Source of the DNA: Nostoc edaphicum CCNP1411 | GTDB taxonomy: Bacteria > Cyanobacteriota > Cyanobacteriia > Cyanobacteriales > Nostocaceae | Assembly (NCBI RefSeq): GCF_014023275.1 | Contig: NZ_CP054698.1 | Location: forward strand, 2,542,001-2,606,000 | Length of the DNA: 64,000 nucleotides | Direction: 5' to 3' | Shown: in pieces, positions 45,638 through 53,776 of the stretch | Layout of the letters: each line of letters starts with the position of its first letter | Numbering within the stretch: the first letter of the stretch is position 1 | The notes under the pieces: model-generated | Told to the model about the DNA's origin: nothing | What the model saw: the letters and a program-made list of their open reading frames with translations, nothing else | The model's database searches: none | Made by a program: the position numbers and the translations under genes

Positions 45638-45937
45638 TCAAACATTGAAGCTACCTAAACTTTTTCTCATACTTAGTAAATGCAATTGTTGCGATCGCTT
45701 CAAATACTTCACCCAAGATTCCTCTGACAACTGGGAAATAGCATTTGCTGACAGTGTTGCTGTGAAAATATCTTTGCCACTAGTAACATCATTAACGCCC
45801 AAACTTTCTAAAACAGCGATCGCACCAGAATCTAAAATTGGTTCAGTATGGATGAAAACCCCTAAACTAGTTTCTTCTGGATCTTGAACATCATTCAGCG
45901 CTGTAGCAAGAGCGGCATCTAGTTTCTGATAATTCAT
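45638..45937 (-). CDS. Stand-alone subtilase prodomain-like protein (possible protease inhibitor/chaperone)
   Basis: I take ATG at 45937 (MNYQKLDAALATALND), preceded by AAGGAG, giving 99 residues. Residues about 30-85 align by eye with the N-terminal region of the subtilase encoded just upstream: GVFIHTEPILD with VVFIYCDPDAD, an N..SG turn, LSEESWVKYLKRSQQLHLL with LSEEDVIQRIKPSRKLHLR. In subtilases this type of region folds the protease and inhibits it until cleaved. A free copy could act in trans as chaperone or inhibitor. The gene lies 114 bases after the subtilase stop on the same strand, so co-expression is likely. There is no signal peptide. Confidence 0.65.
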   Translation of the reverse strand: MNYQKLDAALATALNDVQDPEETSLGVFIHTEPILDSGAIAVLESLGVNDVTSGKDIFTATLSANAISQLSEESWVKYLKRSQQLHLLSMRKSLGSFNV

Positions 45938-46051
45938 CAGCAACTCCTTAGTAAAGATGGTAGGCAATTTATGCCTACCCTAACCTATCAAATTTATAGG
46001 TTATTATCGCCTATCCTTGTACAGAAATAATATCCACCTTTCTCAGTCTAA

Positions 46052-47779
46052 TTACAGATTTAAAGCGTTAATCACTCCATAACCCCATTTGTCATCAAAT
46101 GTGCCTGCGGGTTTTCCGGGAATGGCACTATTTTTACGTAGCAAGTCTTTCACAGCAGCCGGATCAAGTTTGGGATCGCGCTGCAACAGCAGTGCCACTA
46201 ACCCACTCACAAACGGTGTCGCCATACTAGTACCAGCTTGCACCACAAACTTGGAATTAATCATCGATGAGCGGTCAAAATTTGCATCGGCAGAAAGCGT
46301 GGAAATAATCATTGCTCCTGGTGCTGCTACGTCGGGCTTGTGTCCATCATTCCGTAGTGGCCCTTCACTACTAAATTCCGAAATAGTATGTAATTCTAAG
46401 CCCATTTCTCGCACTTGGTTATCAATATCTGTGTATCTGGTTTTAGTTGTATAGGCGGCAACTGTAATTGCACTGCTGGCGGTTCCTGGTGAACCAATTT
46501 TTACTGCATCCTTCACGCTTTTACCTGTGAAAAACACTGACGAAGTGTCATCTAGTGTCCACACATCTAAACGTGCATCAGTAGAAGAAGTGTTGCGGAC
46601 TCGTAGCTGCCAAACACCTCCCATTACTTGTGAGGGGCCAATACCACGTATTTGCACAAAGAAATTATGGTCGCTGTTGGCTTGATCTGGCCCTGGTGTC
46701 GCTAATTGCACCCGTGCATCTGGTAACTGGTAATCTTGTGCGGCGTTGCCGTCAGTAATGATTTTTTGGAAGGGGGTGACAAAACCGTTAGGACTCCGTA
46801 CAGACACTTCCAATTCGCTGTCTTTGGCATACCAAGCGTTTAACCAAACTATGCCTACTTGATTCAAAGGAACATTAAAGCGCATACCACGGGTGCGTCC
46901 ACTGGGTATCGTCGCTTGTCCATGAATGTTATCGTTTCCTTCGTTACCCGCAGCACAGCAAACAATTCTTCCAGGGCCAGTTTCGGCGTCAATGACTTTT
47001 GAAAGTGAATCACTACCGTCATGGGCATCAGCGTGTCCACCCAAGCTGAGATTTACTACTGCTGGGCGTCCCAACTCTCTAGCAATTCGGAAAATGTAGC
47101 GGACGCCATCAGCAATGTGGGCATCCTGTAAATCTGATCTGACGACAACTAATTCCGCTTCTGGTGCGACACCGCCATAGCTAGCATCAGCACCGGCGGC
47201 AATTCCAGCAACGTGAGTACCATGACCGCTAGTATCCTGAGAAACTGTCAGTTGCGCTCCCGTAAATTCAGCCCCATAGCCGCCCTCTGCGACTCCTGGG
47301 CCTGGCAGTGTTTGATCCCAAATGTGTAAAATTCGTCCAGCAAAGGCGGGGTGTTTCGGATCAATGCCACTGTCTATAATGCCGATGATTACTCCTTTAC
47401 CAGTCAATCCGGTTTTATTTTTGAACTCCGGTAGTTTGACTTTTTCTAGTGCAGTGTCCATCCTCAAATGAAGTTTGCGTGATGGCTTAATTCGCTGAAT
47501 CACATCTTCTTCAGATAAGACATCTAAACTATCTAATGGTAAGAAAGCTGTTCGCACACTTCCAGAATTTTGATTGACTTCTATATTATATTGTGATAAG
47601 TAACTTAAGTCTGCATCAGGGTCGCAGTAGATAAAAACGACACTCTTAGTGGGTTTGACTGGACTTTTGTGGGCAATGATGCCAAGCGATCGCTTGTGTG
47701 TAACTAAAGCTTGATCTCCTTCATGTTGATAGTCTTGAAATGCCAAAAGTAGTCCGGGAGAAAGTTTTTCGTGTCTCAT
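46052..47779 (-). CDS. S8 family subtilisin-like serine protease
   Basis: The 575-residue protein has the catalytic triad of subtilases: Asp in IGIIDSGIDPKHPAF (about 134), His in SGHGTHVAGIAAG (about 188) and Ser in QAGTSMATPFVSG (about 517). The oxyanion-hole Asn region is CAAGNEGND. Residues about 45-115 form a prodomain-like region. No signal peptide or membrane segment is seen at the N-terminus (MRHEKLSPGLLLAFQDYQHE), so it is probably intracellular. An insert of about 150 residues (PLNQVGIVWLNAWYAKDSEL ...) before the Ser is typical of larger bacterial subtilases. The partner gene at 45638 resembles its prodomain. Confidence 0.93.
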   Translation of the reverse strand: MRHEKLSPGLLLAFQDYQHEGDQALVTHKRSLGIIAHKSPVKPTKSVVFIYCDPDADLSYLSQYNIEVNQNSGSVRTAFLPLDSLDVLSEEDVIQRIKPSRKLHLRMDTALEKVKLPEFKNKTGLTGKGVIIGIIDSGIDPKHPAFAGRILHIWDQTLPGPGVAEGGYGAEFTGAQLTVSQDTSGHGTHVAGIAAGADASYGGVAPEAELVVVRSDLQDAHIADGVRYIFRIARELGRPAVVNLSLGGHADAHDGSDSLSKVIDAETGPGRIVCCAAGNEGNDNIHGQATIPSGRTRGMRFNVPLNQVGIVWLNAWYAKDSELEVSVRSPNGFVTPFQKIITDGNAAQDYQLPDARVQLATPGPDQANSDHNFFVQIRGIGPSQVMGGVWQLRVRNTSSTDARLDVWTLDDTSSVFFTGKSVKDAVKIGSPGTASSAITVAAYTTKTRYTDIDNQVREMGLELHTISEFSSEGPLRNDGHKPDVAAPGAMIISTLSADANFDRSSMINSKFVVQAGTSMATPFVSGLVALLLQRDPKLDPAAVKDLLRKNSAIPGKPAGTFDDKWGYGVINALNL

Positions 47780-48339
47780 TGTTACCTCAAATTCAATTTA
47801 TTTACTGAAAGCAAAGTAGTTATTTTAGTAAGACCAGCCGCTCTAGATCGTAGTTTTTTGGACTTGATTATTTGATGCGACTATAGTTATCTATTTTTTT
47901 TCATAGATAACATCAAATAAGCTTAGGAGGCGGTAAGTTCTTCCTAAGACAATTGCTCATTAATAACTCATATTCCTGAATTATGTCTCCTTAATAGCGA
48001 TTTGCTGTGGCTCGCGAGACATCTTTGAGCAGCTGCATCTAGGAATTACCCAAAACTGGGGTAACAGGTAATTTGTATGAAGCTATTAAACTAATCCAAG
48101 GTCTGCCTAAATCATTACGGACAAAGTGAAGAAAAATAAAAAGGGGCATGGGGCATGGGGCATGGGGCATGGGGCATGGGAGGTGCAGTATGTCAGTTAT
48201 TTTTCTAATGACAAATGACAAATGACAAATGACAAATGACAAATGACAAATGACAAATTACAGATTCTCTATCATAAGTAAGAGCCATAAAGAAGCTAAT
48301 ATTTGCAACGATCGCTTCTGAACGTACAAAAAGTTATTC
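47780..48339. repeat. Spacer with heptad arrays
   Basis: Carries GGGGCAT heptads at 48145-48180 and ATGACAA heptads at 48208-48256. No supported gene is seen. It must hold the subtilase promoter and that of the amylase gene. Confidence 0.8.
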
Positions 48340-49803
48340 ATGCAAATTCAAACACCAGACTGGGTAAAGCACGCTGTTTTCTACCAAATCTTCCCAGATC
48401 GCTTTGCTAGAAGTAAAAAGCCGCGCAAACGGCTGTTGCACGAAGCCCGTTGGGAAGATTGGGATGCTATGCCAACCCTCCAGGGTTATAAAGGCGGCGA
48501 TTTATGGGGCATCATGGAAGGTTTAGACTACATCCAGGATTTGGGGGTTAACGCGATTTACTTCACACCCATTTTTCAATCCGCCAGCAATCATCGCTAT
48601 CATACCCACGATTATTACCAAGTTGACCCGATGTTAGGGGGCAACGAAGCTTTTAAAGAATTGCTCGATGCAGCCCATCAACGGAATATCAAAGTCGTTC
48701 TGGATGGGGTGTTTAACCATTCCAGCCGGGGGTTTTTCTTTTTCCATGACGTTTTAGAGAATGGGCCCCATTCCCCTTGGGTAAATTGGTTCAAAATTGA
48801 AGGCTGGCCTTTAGCACCGTACACTGGTGATTTACCTGCCAATTACGGGGGTTGGGCTGGAAATCGTGCTTTGCCAGAATTTAACCACGACAATCCAGAA
48901 GTGCGGGAATACATTATGGAGATTGCCGAATATTGGATTAAATTCGGCATCGACGGTTGGCGATTAGATGTACCATTTGAAATAAAAACTCCTGGTTTTT
49001 GGCAGGAATTTCGCGATCGCACTAAAGCCATCAATCCCGAAGCTTACATTGTGGGCGAAGTGTGGGGAGATTCCCGCCAGTGGTTGGATGGGACACAATT
49101 TGACGGGGTGATGAATTATCTATTTACCGGGCCAACAATTGCCTTTGCAGCTGGCGATCGCGTAGTCTTAGAACAAGTCCAAAGCCGTGACTATCAACCT
49201 TATCCACCTTTATTTGCTGCCGAGTACGCCACCAAGATTCAGGAAGTACTGCAACTTTACCCGTGGGAAATTCAGCTAACTCAACTCAATTTACTCGCTA
49301 GTCACGATACAGCCCGATTGATGACCATTGCAGGCGACGATATAGCCAGTGTGGAATTGTCAACTCTACTGCTACTCACCTTTCCTGGTGCCCCTAGTAT
49401 TTACTATGGTGATGAAGTTGGTTTACCTGGTGGCATAGATCCCGACTCGCGCCGTGGCTTTCCTTTAGAGAGTAAATGGAATCAAGAAATTTTCAATACT
49501 CATCGTCAATTAATTGCCCTGCGCCAAACTTACCCAGCCCTACGTACAGGCGATTACCAAGTCCTCCATGCTCAAGGACAACTTTATATCTTTGCGCGAA
49601 CTCTGGGAACAGAGGAGTTGATAATTGCCGTCAACGCTGGTACAAGTTCGGCAACAGCAAATGCAGATATCGCCAGTTTGCGTACTCAACCCAACAAGCT
49701 GTTATATGGCACTGCTGAAGTTGAGTGGAATAGTGAAGGAGAAACTCAGCAGTTGTCGTTGACTGTTCCTGCACGCAGTGGGTGCATCCTGAGAGTAGGG
49801 TGA
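48340..49803 (+). CDS. Alpha-amylase family (GH13) enzyme, cyclomaltodextrinase/neopullulanase-like
   Basis: The 487-residue enzyme has the GH13 regions in order: DGVFNHSS (region I), DGWRLDVPF with the nucleophile Asp near residue 209 (II), VGEVWGD with the acid Glu near 238 (III) and LLASHDTARL with the third Asp near 322 (IV). QSASNHRYHTHDYYQVDPMLGG is typical of cyclomaltodextrinase-type members. The usual N-terminal domain of that subgroup is missing: the barrel starts within a few residues of the start (WVKHAVFYQIFPDRFAR). There is no signal peptide, so it probably acts on intracellular maltodextrins, in line with the nearby glgC and debranching genes. Confidence 0.92.
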   Translation: MQIQTPDWVKHAVFYQIFPDRFARSKKPRKRLLHEARWEDWDAMPTLQGYKGGDLWGIMEGLDYIQDLGVNAIYFTPIFQSASNHRYHTHDYYQVDPMLGGNEAFKELLDAAHQRNIKVVLDGVFNHSSRGFFFFHDVLENGPHSPWVNWFKIEGWPLAPYTGDLPANYGGWAGNRALPEFNHDNPEVREYIMEIAEYWIKFGIDGWRLDVPFEIKTPGFWQEFRDRTKAINPEAYIVGEVWGDSRQWLDGTQFDGVMNYLFTGPTIAFAAGDRVVLEQVQSRDYQPYPPLFAAEYATKIQEVLQLYPWEIQLTQLNLLASHDTARLMTIAGDDIASVELSTLLLLTFPGAPSIYYGDEVGLPGGIDPDSRRGFPLESKWNQEIFNTHRQLIALRQTYPALRTGDYQVLHAQGQLYIFARTLGTEELIIAVNAGTSSATANADIASLRTQPNKLLYGTAEVEWNSEGETQQLSLTVPARSGCILRVG

Positions 49804-49811
49804 TGAAGGGA

Positions 49812-49942
49812 AATACAGTTCGGTTAAGGCAAGAGACGCGATAAATCGCCGTCAAGACGAAAGATTGATCCTTGTAGAGACGGCGATTTATCGCGTCTTT
49901 GGATCTATAATTTTCATCAAAAAACCTTAACCAAACCGTATT
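49812..49942. repeat. Dispersed repeat (family C), copy 2
   Basis: The inverted ends AATACAGTTCGGTTAAGG and CCTTAACCAAACCGTATT, about 18 bases with two mismatches, enclose GAGACGCGATAAATCGCCGTC facing its complement. It is the complete relative of 39985-40105 and lies directly after the amylase stop, where its hairpin may end transcription. Confidence 0.85.
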
Positions 49943-49995
49943 GGGATGAGGATAATAACCAATGCCCAATGCCCAATTCCCAATGCCCAATGCCC

Positions 49996-50415
49996 TTACT
50001 TCCCTGCCACCATTGCAGGCATCAACACCGCATCAATAATATGGATCACGCCATTGTCTGTAAGAATATCTGTTTTGAGGACATTGGCGTTATTCACCTT
50101 AAATTTACCGTCGGCAGATTCAATGGCTACAATTGACCCTTCAAGTGTCTCTGCCTCATTAATCTGTACTAAGTCATCAGAGCGAACATCCCCGCTAACG
50201 ATGTGATACGCCACAATTTTCTTTAGCTTGGGGATATCTTGTAGTAACGAATCTAAAGTTCCCTTTGGCAGCTTGGCAAAGGCTTCGTCAGTTGGTGCAA
50301 ATAGTGTGAAAGAACCAGGACTTTTCAAAATTTCTATGAGATTTGCAGCTTTAGCAGCCTTCACCAGGGTATTGAAGTTTCCCGCGTTGACAGCAGTTTC
50401 CACAAGGTCAGCCAT
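49996..50415 (-). CDS. Fasciclin (FAS1) domain protein
   Basis: The 139-residue protein is a single FAS1 domain: N-terminal DLVETAVNAGNFNTLVKAAKAANL, the H1 box GSFTLFAPTDEAFAKLP, the YHIVSGDV segment and the H2 box ILTDNGVIHIIDAVLMP. FAS1 domains mediate cell-surface adhesion in many organisms. This copy lacks a signal peptide, so its place of action is unclear. Repeats of the CCAATGC heptad type lie just past its stop codon (49955-49995). Confidence 0.92.
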   Translation of the reverse strand: MADLVETAVNAGNFNTLVKAAKAANLIEILKSPGSFTLFAPTDEAFAKLPKGTLDSLLQDIPKLKKIVAYHIVSGDVRSDDLVQINEAETLEGSIVAIESADGKFKVNNANVLKTDILTDNGVIHIIDAVLMPAMVAGK

Positions 50416-50576
50416 AAGGATGTGTGACTTTAGTCAGGTAATATTATTTATAAGTAATTTATAGTGACTTAAACACTCTCAACCTCTATCAAGAGAGAGG
50501 TTGCTAGCAATTAAACACACAGCAGTAGATTTATCAGTACTGCTACACTGGAGAGTAACCCCAAAAACCACTGATT

Positions 50577-50813
50577 ATGCTAAAGCGTTCTAAGTTCGAG
50601 ACAACTCAATCTCAGATTATGCACCGTTCTGAGGATCTGATTAGTGCAGCCTCAAATCGTTACCGCATTACGGTTCAGGTGGCAAATCGTGCTAAACGTC
50701 GGCGTTATGAAGACTTTGAAAGTAACGAAGATGCGATGATGAAGCCAGTGCTAAGGGCAATTATTGAAATGTCCGATGAGTTGACTCAGCCAGAAATTAT
50801 CGGCGAACTATAA
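50577..50813 (+). CDS. rpoZ: DNA-directed RNA polymerase omega subunit
   Basis: The 78-residue protein matches cyanobacterial omega: [20 protein letters not shown] and [17 protein letters not shown] are the conserved core, which binds the beta-prime subunit and aids polymerase assembly and sigma use. Length is as expected. Two short genes of unknown function follow on the same strand. Confidence 0.95.
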   Translation: MLKRSKFETTQSQIMHRSEDLISAASNRYRITVQVANRAKRRRYEDFESNEDAMMKPVLRAIIEMSDELTQPEIIGEL

Positions 50814-50915
50814 AAATAGTTCTGAGTTGAGAGTGCTGTTAGCGGATAGCTAGGGTTAAGCCAGTGCTGAGTGAAAATGCAGTGTGATAGCACTCTCATT
50901 TCAAAATATCGTTTT

Positions 50916-51536
50916 ATGAAAAAGAAAAAACTTCTACCTAGATCAATACTCTCAAAACTTGGAACTCCGCATTCACTACTCTTTACCTTAATGGTAGTAG
51001 GTGTAATTCTTGTGGGTTCAAGAACGGGCAAATCAATACATAGAAATTTATTTAGTATCCAACCTGCATACGCGCAGAGAATCACTCCTAGCGATGTTTG
51101 GCAGGTGGTATATCAGCAATTGCCAGATTTCCCACGGGAAAATAACTATATCAGCAAAGAAAATGGGAAAGTTGCCGAAAACAACACCCTGGTAAATCGC
51201 CTGATTAGATATCACATTTATACCAAAGGGCGGGCCCCAACTTATCGGTTGGATTGGAAGCTGACTTTAGCTGATTACCTGGGTGCGAATGAAATTATGT
51301 ATGATGCTAGCTATCCAGGGAATGATTCACTGCGGGAAAATCCTCTAGAAGGCGATCGCAAAACCATCACAAGTCTCACCCGCAGCCAGCGAGATGCTCT
51401 AGTACAAGTATTAGTGAATATATTTAATCCTCCTGTCCCAAATACCTTATCCCCTAGCCCCAATATCGCACCGAGTCCTAGTACATCAACTACCCCACAG
51501 CCATCCCAAGGGGGAGGTGCCGACTTACTAAGATAA
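50916..51536 (+). CDS. Membrane-anchored or exported hypothetical protein
   Basis: I prefer ATG 50916 (MKKKKLLPRSIL), which yields a positively charged start followed by a hydrophobic helix (LLFTLMVVGVILVGS) near residues 18-33; an upstream ATG at 50871 is also in frame. After the helix a possible signal cleavage site lies at AYAQ. The mature part (TPSDVWQVVYQQLPDFPREN, LADYLGANEIMYD) has no named family that I know but reads like a conserved cyanobacterial exported protein. The last 40 residues are Pro/Ser-rich. It ends 28 bases before the DUF1818 gene. Confidence 0.65.
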   Translation: MKKKKLLPRSILSKLGTPHSLLFTLMVVGVILVGSRTGKSIHRNLFSIQPAYAQRITPSDVWQVVYQQLPDFPRENNYISKENGKVAENNTLVNRLIRYHIYTKGRAPTYRLDWKLTLADYLGANEIMYDASYPGNDSLRENPLEGDRKTITSLTRSQRDALVQVLVNIFNPPVPNTLSPSPNIAPSPSTSTTPQPSQGGGADLLR

Positions 51537-51564
51537 CGAGAGAGTTATTAATTCCTAACTTTTT

Positions 51565-51930
51565 ATGGAACGCGTTGTCAAAAGCGGATTTGGTTGGCGC
51601 ATTGGCTGGAACCCTGATGCATTCGAATTTAAAGGTTTAGTCGGTACAGATGATTGGGCAATTGAGTTAAACGAAGCCGAGTTGAATGATTTTTGCCGTC
51701 TATTAGCCCAGCTAGCAGACACCATGAAGCAACTCGCAACTGAATTAATGGAGGAGGAAAAAATTGCTTGTGAAGCCGAAAGCGATTTATTATGGATGGA
51801 GGTGGAAGGCTATTCTCATGCTTACAGTTTGCGCTTCATCTTGAATACAGGGCGATGTGTAGAAGGTAAATGGGATGCTTCTGCTGTTCCAGATTTACTG
51901 CAAGCTACTGGGATGCTGAAGGTTTTTTAA
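51565..51930 (+). CDS. DUF1818 family protein
   Basis: The 121-residue protein fits DUF1818, a small soluble family known mainly from cyanobacteria and plastid lineages. Indicative segments are the start VVKSGFGWRIGWNPDAFEFKG, LVGTDDWAIELNEAEL, and DLLWMEVEGYSHAYSLRF before a GRCVEGKWDA end. The function is not established. It lies between the exported protein gene and tRNA-Pro, both on the same strand. Confidence 0.85.
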   Translation: MERVVKSGFGWRIGWNPDAFEFKGLVGTDDWAIELNEAELNDFCRLLAQLADTMKQLATELMEEEKIACEAESDLLWMEVEGYSHAYSLRFILNTGRCVEGKWDASAVPDLLQATGMLKVF

Positions 51931-51980
51931 ATTTACCTCTTGATTATTCTAGAGTTTTGCTATATGATAGTAATTCTGAC

Positions 51981-52054
51981 CGGGGCGTAGCGCAGCTTGG
52001 TAGCGCGCCACTTTGGGGTAGTGGAGGTCGTGGGTTCGAATCCCGCCGCTCCGA
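51981..52054 (+). tRNA. tRNA-Pro (anticodon GGG)
   Basis: The 74-base cloverleaf has acceptor stem CGGGGCG / CGCTCCG with one G-T pair, D arm AGCGCAGCTTGGTAGCGC, anticodon stem CCACT / AGTGG with loop TTGGGGT (anticodon GGG) and T arm with GGTTCGAATC. The CCA end is not encoded. A terminator follows at 52071. Confidence 0.96.
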
Positions 52055-52070
52055 TTGATGATAAGCCATA

Positions 52071-52106
52071 CCTGCTAGTCTTTTTAAAAGAACTGGCGGG
52101 CTTTTT
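52071..52106 (+). terminator. Terminator after tRNA-Pro
   Basis: CCTGCTAGT pairs with ACTGGCGGG (two G-T pairs) around an A/T-rich loop, followed by CTTTTT. Confidence 0.7.
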
Positions 52107-52643
52107 CATGGCTTTTTACCTGAAAAGCTTGATCTAACCATACCAATTACTTGCTACACAAAATATAACATCCTTCATTTACCTTATAGGTTACTTTTTT
52201 TAGCCACTCAACCACAGCGATCGCGATAACGCTAGCACGCCCAAGATGCTCCTTTGGCACAAGCTAGTACTGGAAAAGCACCACAGATAAAGCAGGTGAT
52301 CAAGCAAGATTAATTAGTGGTGCGATCGCAAGTGTATTTACCTGAACTCGACGTAGTTGTAAGTTCTGTAGGGCGTACCCATGTCTGCAAACGATCCTCT
52401 AAAATTCTGGAGAAAAACGTGTCACCGCGATTTGTGTAATCCAGTAACAATCGCAAATAACGTGGAAACGGCTAGAAAAAACAGTGTAGAAACTACAAAC
52501 AATAGTTGAAGGTCGAAGTTTCGTCAATTATCTGGGAATCCAGATTGATGTCCTCTAAATAGGCTAAAACCCACATTAGGATAGACTTAGAAACAAAGGT
52601 ATAATTTTCTCTACGAGGAGTAATATAGCAATAGTAAAAGTAA
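52107..52643. other. 537-base spacer without a recognised gene
   Basis: I find no open frame of protein-like composition and no RNA gene in this stretch. It contains two GCGATCGC-type sites and must hold the promoter of the ribbon-helix-helix gene. Confidence 0.5.
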
Positions 52644-52853
52644 ATGGTCAATAAAAAATGGGCTGTCAAACGACTGACAGTAAATCTTACATCAACAGAA
52701 GCGCAGAAACTAGAAGAATACTGTGCAAAAACAGGAAGACCCGCTACTGATGTGATTCGGGAATTGCTGCGTTCTTTAGAGGTTCAGAATGCGGAAGTAT
52801 GTGAAAAGCCGCCATATTCTGAAGTTTCGGAATTAGCTAGGCTTCAAAAATAA
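52644..52853 (+). CDS. Ribbon-helix-helix (CopG-like) DNA-binding protein
   Basis: The 69-residue protein has a beta strand (VKRLTVNLTS) and two helices (TEAQKLEEYCAKTG and PATDVIRELLRSL), the ribbon-helix-helix fold that dimerises on operator DNA. No toxin gene follows on this strand, so it is either an orphan antitoxin or a small regulator. The tail (NAEVCEKPPYSEVSELARLQ) could bind a partner. Confidence 0.75.
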   Translation: MVNKKWAVKRLTVNLTSTEAQKLEEYCAKTGRPATDVIRELLRSLEVQNAEVCEKPPYSEVSELARLQK

Positions 52854-53069
52854 ATCAAGATAAATGTGCTGGACGGTCGTTTTTTTGATTACGCGAAATC
52901 TTGGCAAAATTATGACCAAATCGAGTTGTCTGTTCCAATCTGGCATTTAATAATCCATCTTGGTTTGTAATATAGTTAGGGATTCCTGTTCCTACGCAAG
53001 TAAGTTCAGGAATCAAATCGAGTTCCTATATATATAAATAATTTGGCTTAGTTACTTAGTCGGTTATAA

Positions 53070-53342
53070 CTACTGAATTTTTGATACGATAATAGCAATA
53101 AATACAGCAAGACCTAGCGCTCTCCGAAAATAATTAACGCCTTGAAATAATTCCAGCCACGCCCAAGTAAACAAGGAGCCATTTGCCAGTACGTCTAATA
53201 CTATATTAATTTTGCCACTTGTAAAAATTAGGGCTAGTAAACTAGTTACTATCCAAACAATAAGCGGTAAATTTGGCATCTGTGCCAAAACAATTTTGCC
53301 ATCGCTGTCACGGAAGGTTTTATCAACTAATGTATTTTCCAT
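53070..53342 (-). CDS. Small membrane protein, conserved hypothetical type
   Basis: The 90-residue protein has three hydrophobic segments: LPLIVWIVTSLLALIFTSG, INIVLDVLANGSLFTWAWLEL and LGLAVFIAIIVSKIQ. Between them is a short FQGVNYFRRA loop. The N-terminal 25 residues are polar. I do not know its function; it reads as a small integral membrane protein. No neighbour on the same strand gives a hint. Confidence 0.6.
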   Translation of the reverse strand: MENTLVDKTFRDSDGKIVLAQMPNLPLIVWIVTSLLALIFTSGKINIVLDVLANGSLFTWAWLELFQGVNYFRRALGLAVFIAIIVSKIQ

Positions 53343-53742
53343 TATTTGAAATCGCCACTTAGCTAAAGGTTATTAATCTACAAAAATTACCGGATGGTTT
53401 ATTGGTCAGAGGATGTTTTCAAAGTCATCTCGTCAGTAGTAAAACTTATATATATCCCTAAATTCCCCTTAAATTTGATTCTTTTCCCCCTTTTGAAGGA
53501 TTTATCAGAGGGATCAATAAGTGCCTGAAATCACAGCTAACCACTTTTTAAATATCCTCTAATAGACTTAGATTCTTTAATAATATTAAAACATTGAGGC
53601 AAATCTATTTCCAAGCATCTAATTGCTGAGATTCGAGCGGTAAAGCATATTCATATATGACTATATCGAAAGGAATACTCACACGAAACCTGCCAATATA
53701 TTTGTCATTGTATTAATGCAAGTTGGAGCGATTTTTATCAAA
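53343..53742. other. Spacer, nothing recognised
   Basis: AT-rich region of about 400 bases upstream of the small membrane protein gene and downstream of putA. No gene is seen. Confidence 0.5.
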
Positions 53743-53766
53743 TAGGTAGGGCATATACCCTACCTA
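53743..53766 (-). terminator. Terminator of putA
   Basis: TAGGTAGGG pairs perfectly with CCCTACCTA around a six-base loop; on the minus strand a T/A-rich tract follows. It lies 11 bases past the putA stop. Confidence 0.7.
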
Positions 53767-53776
53767 CTCTTGTAGT

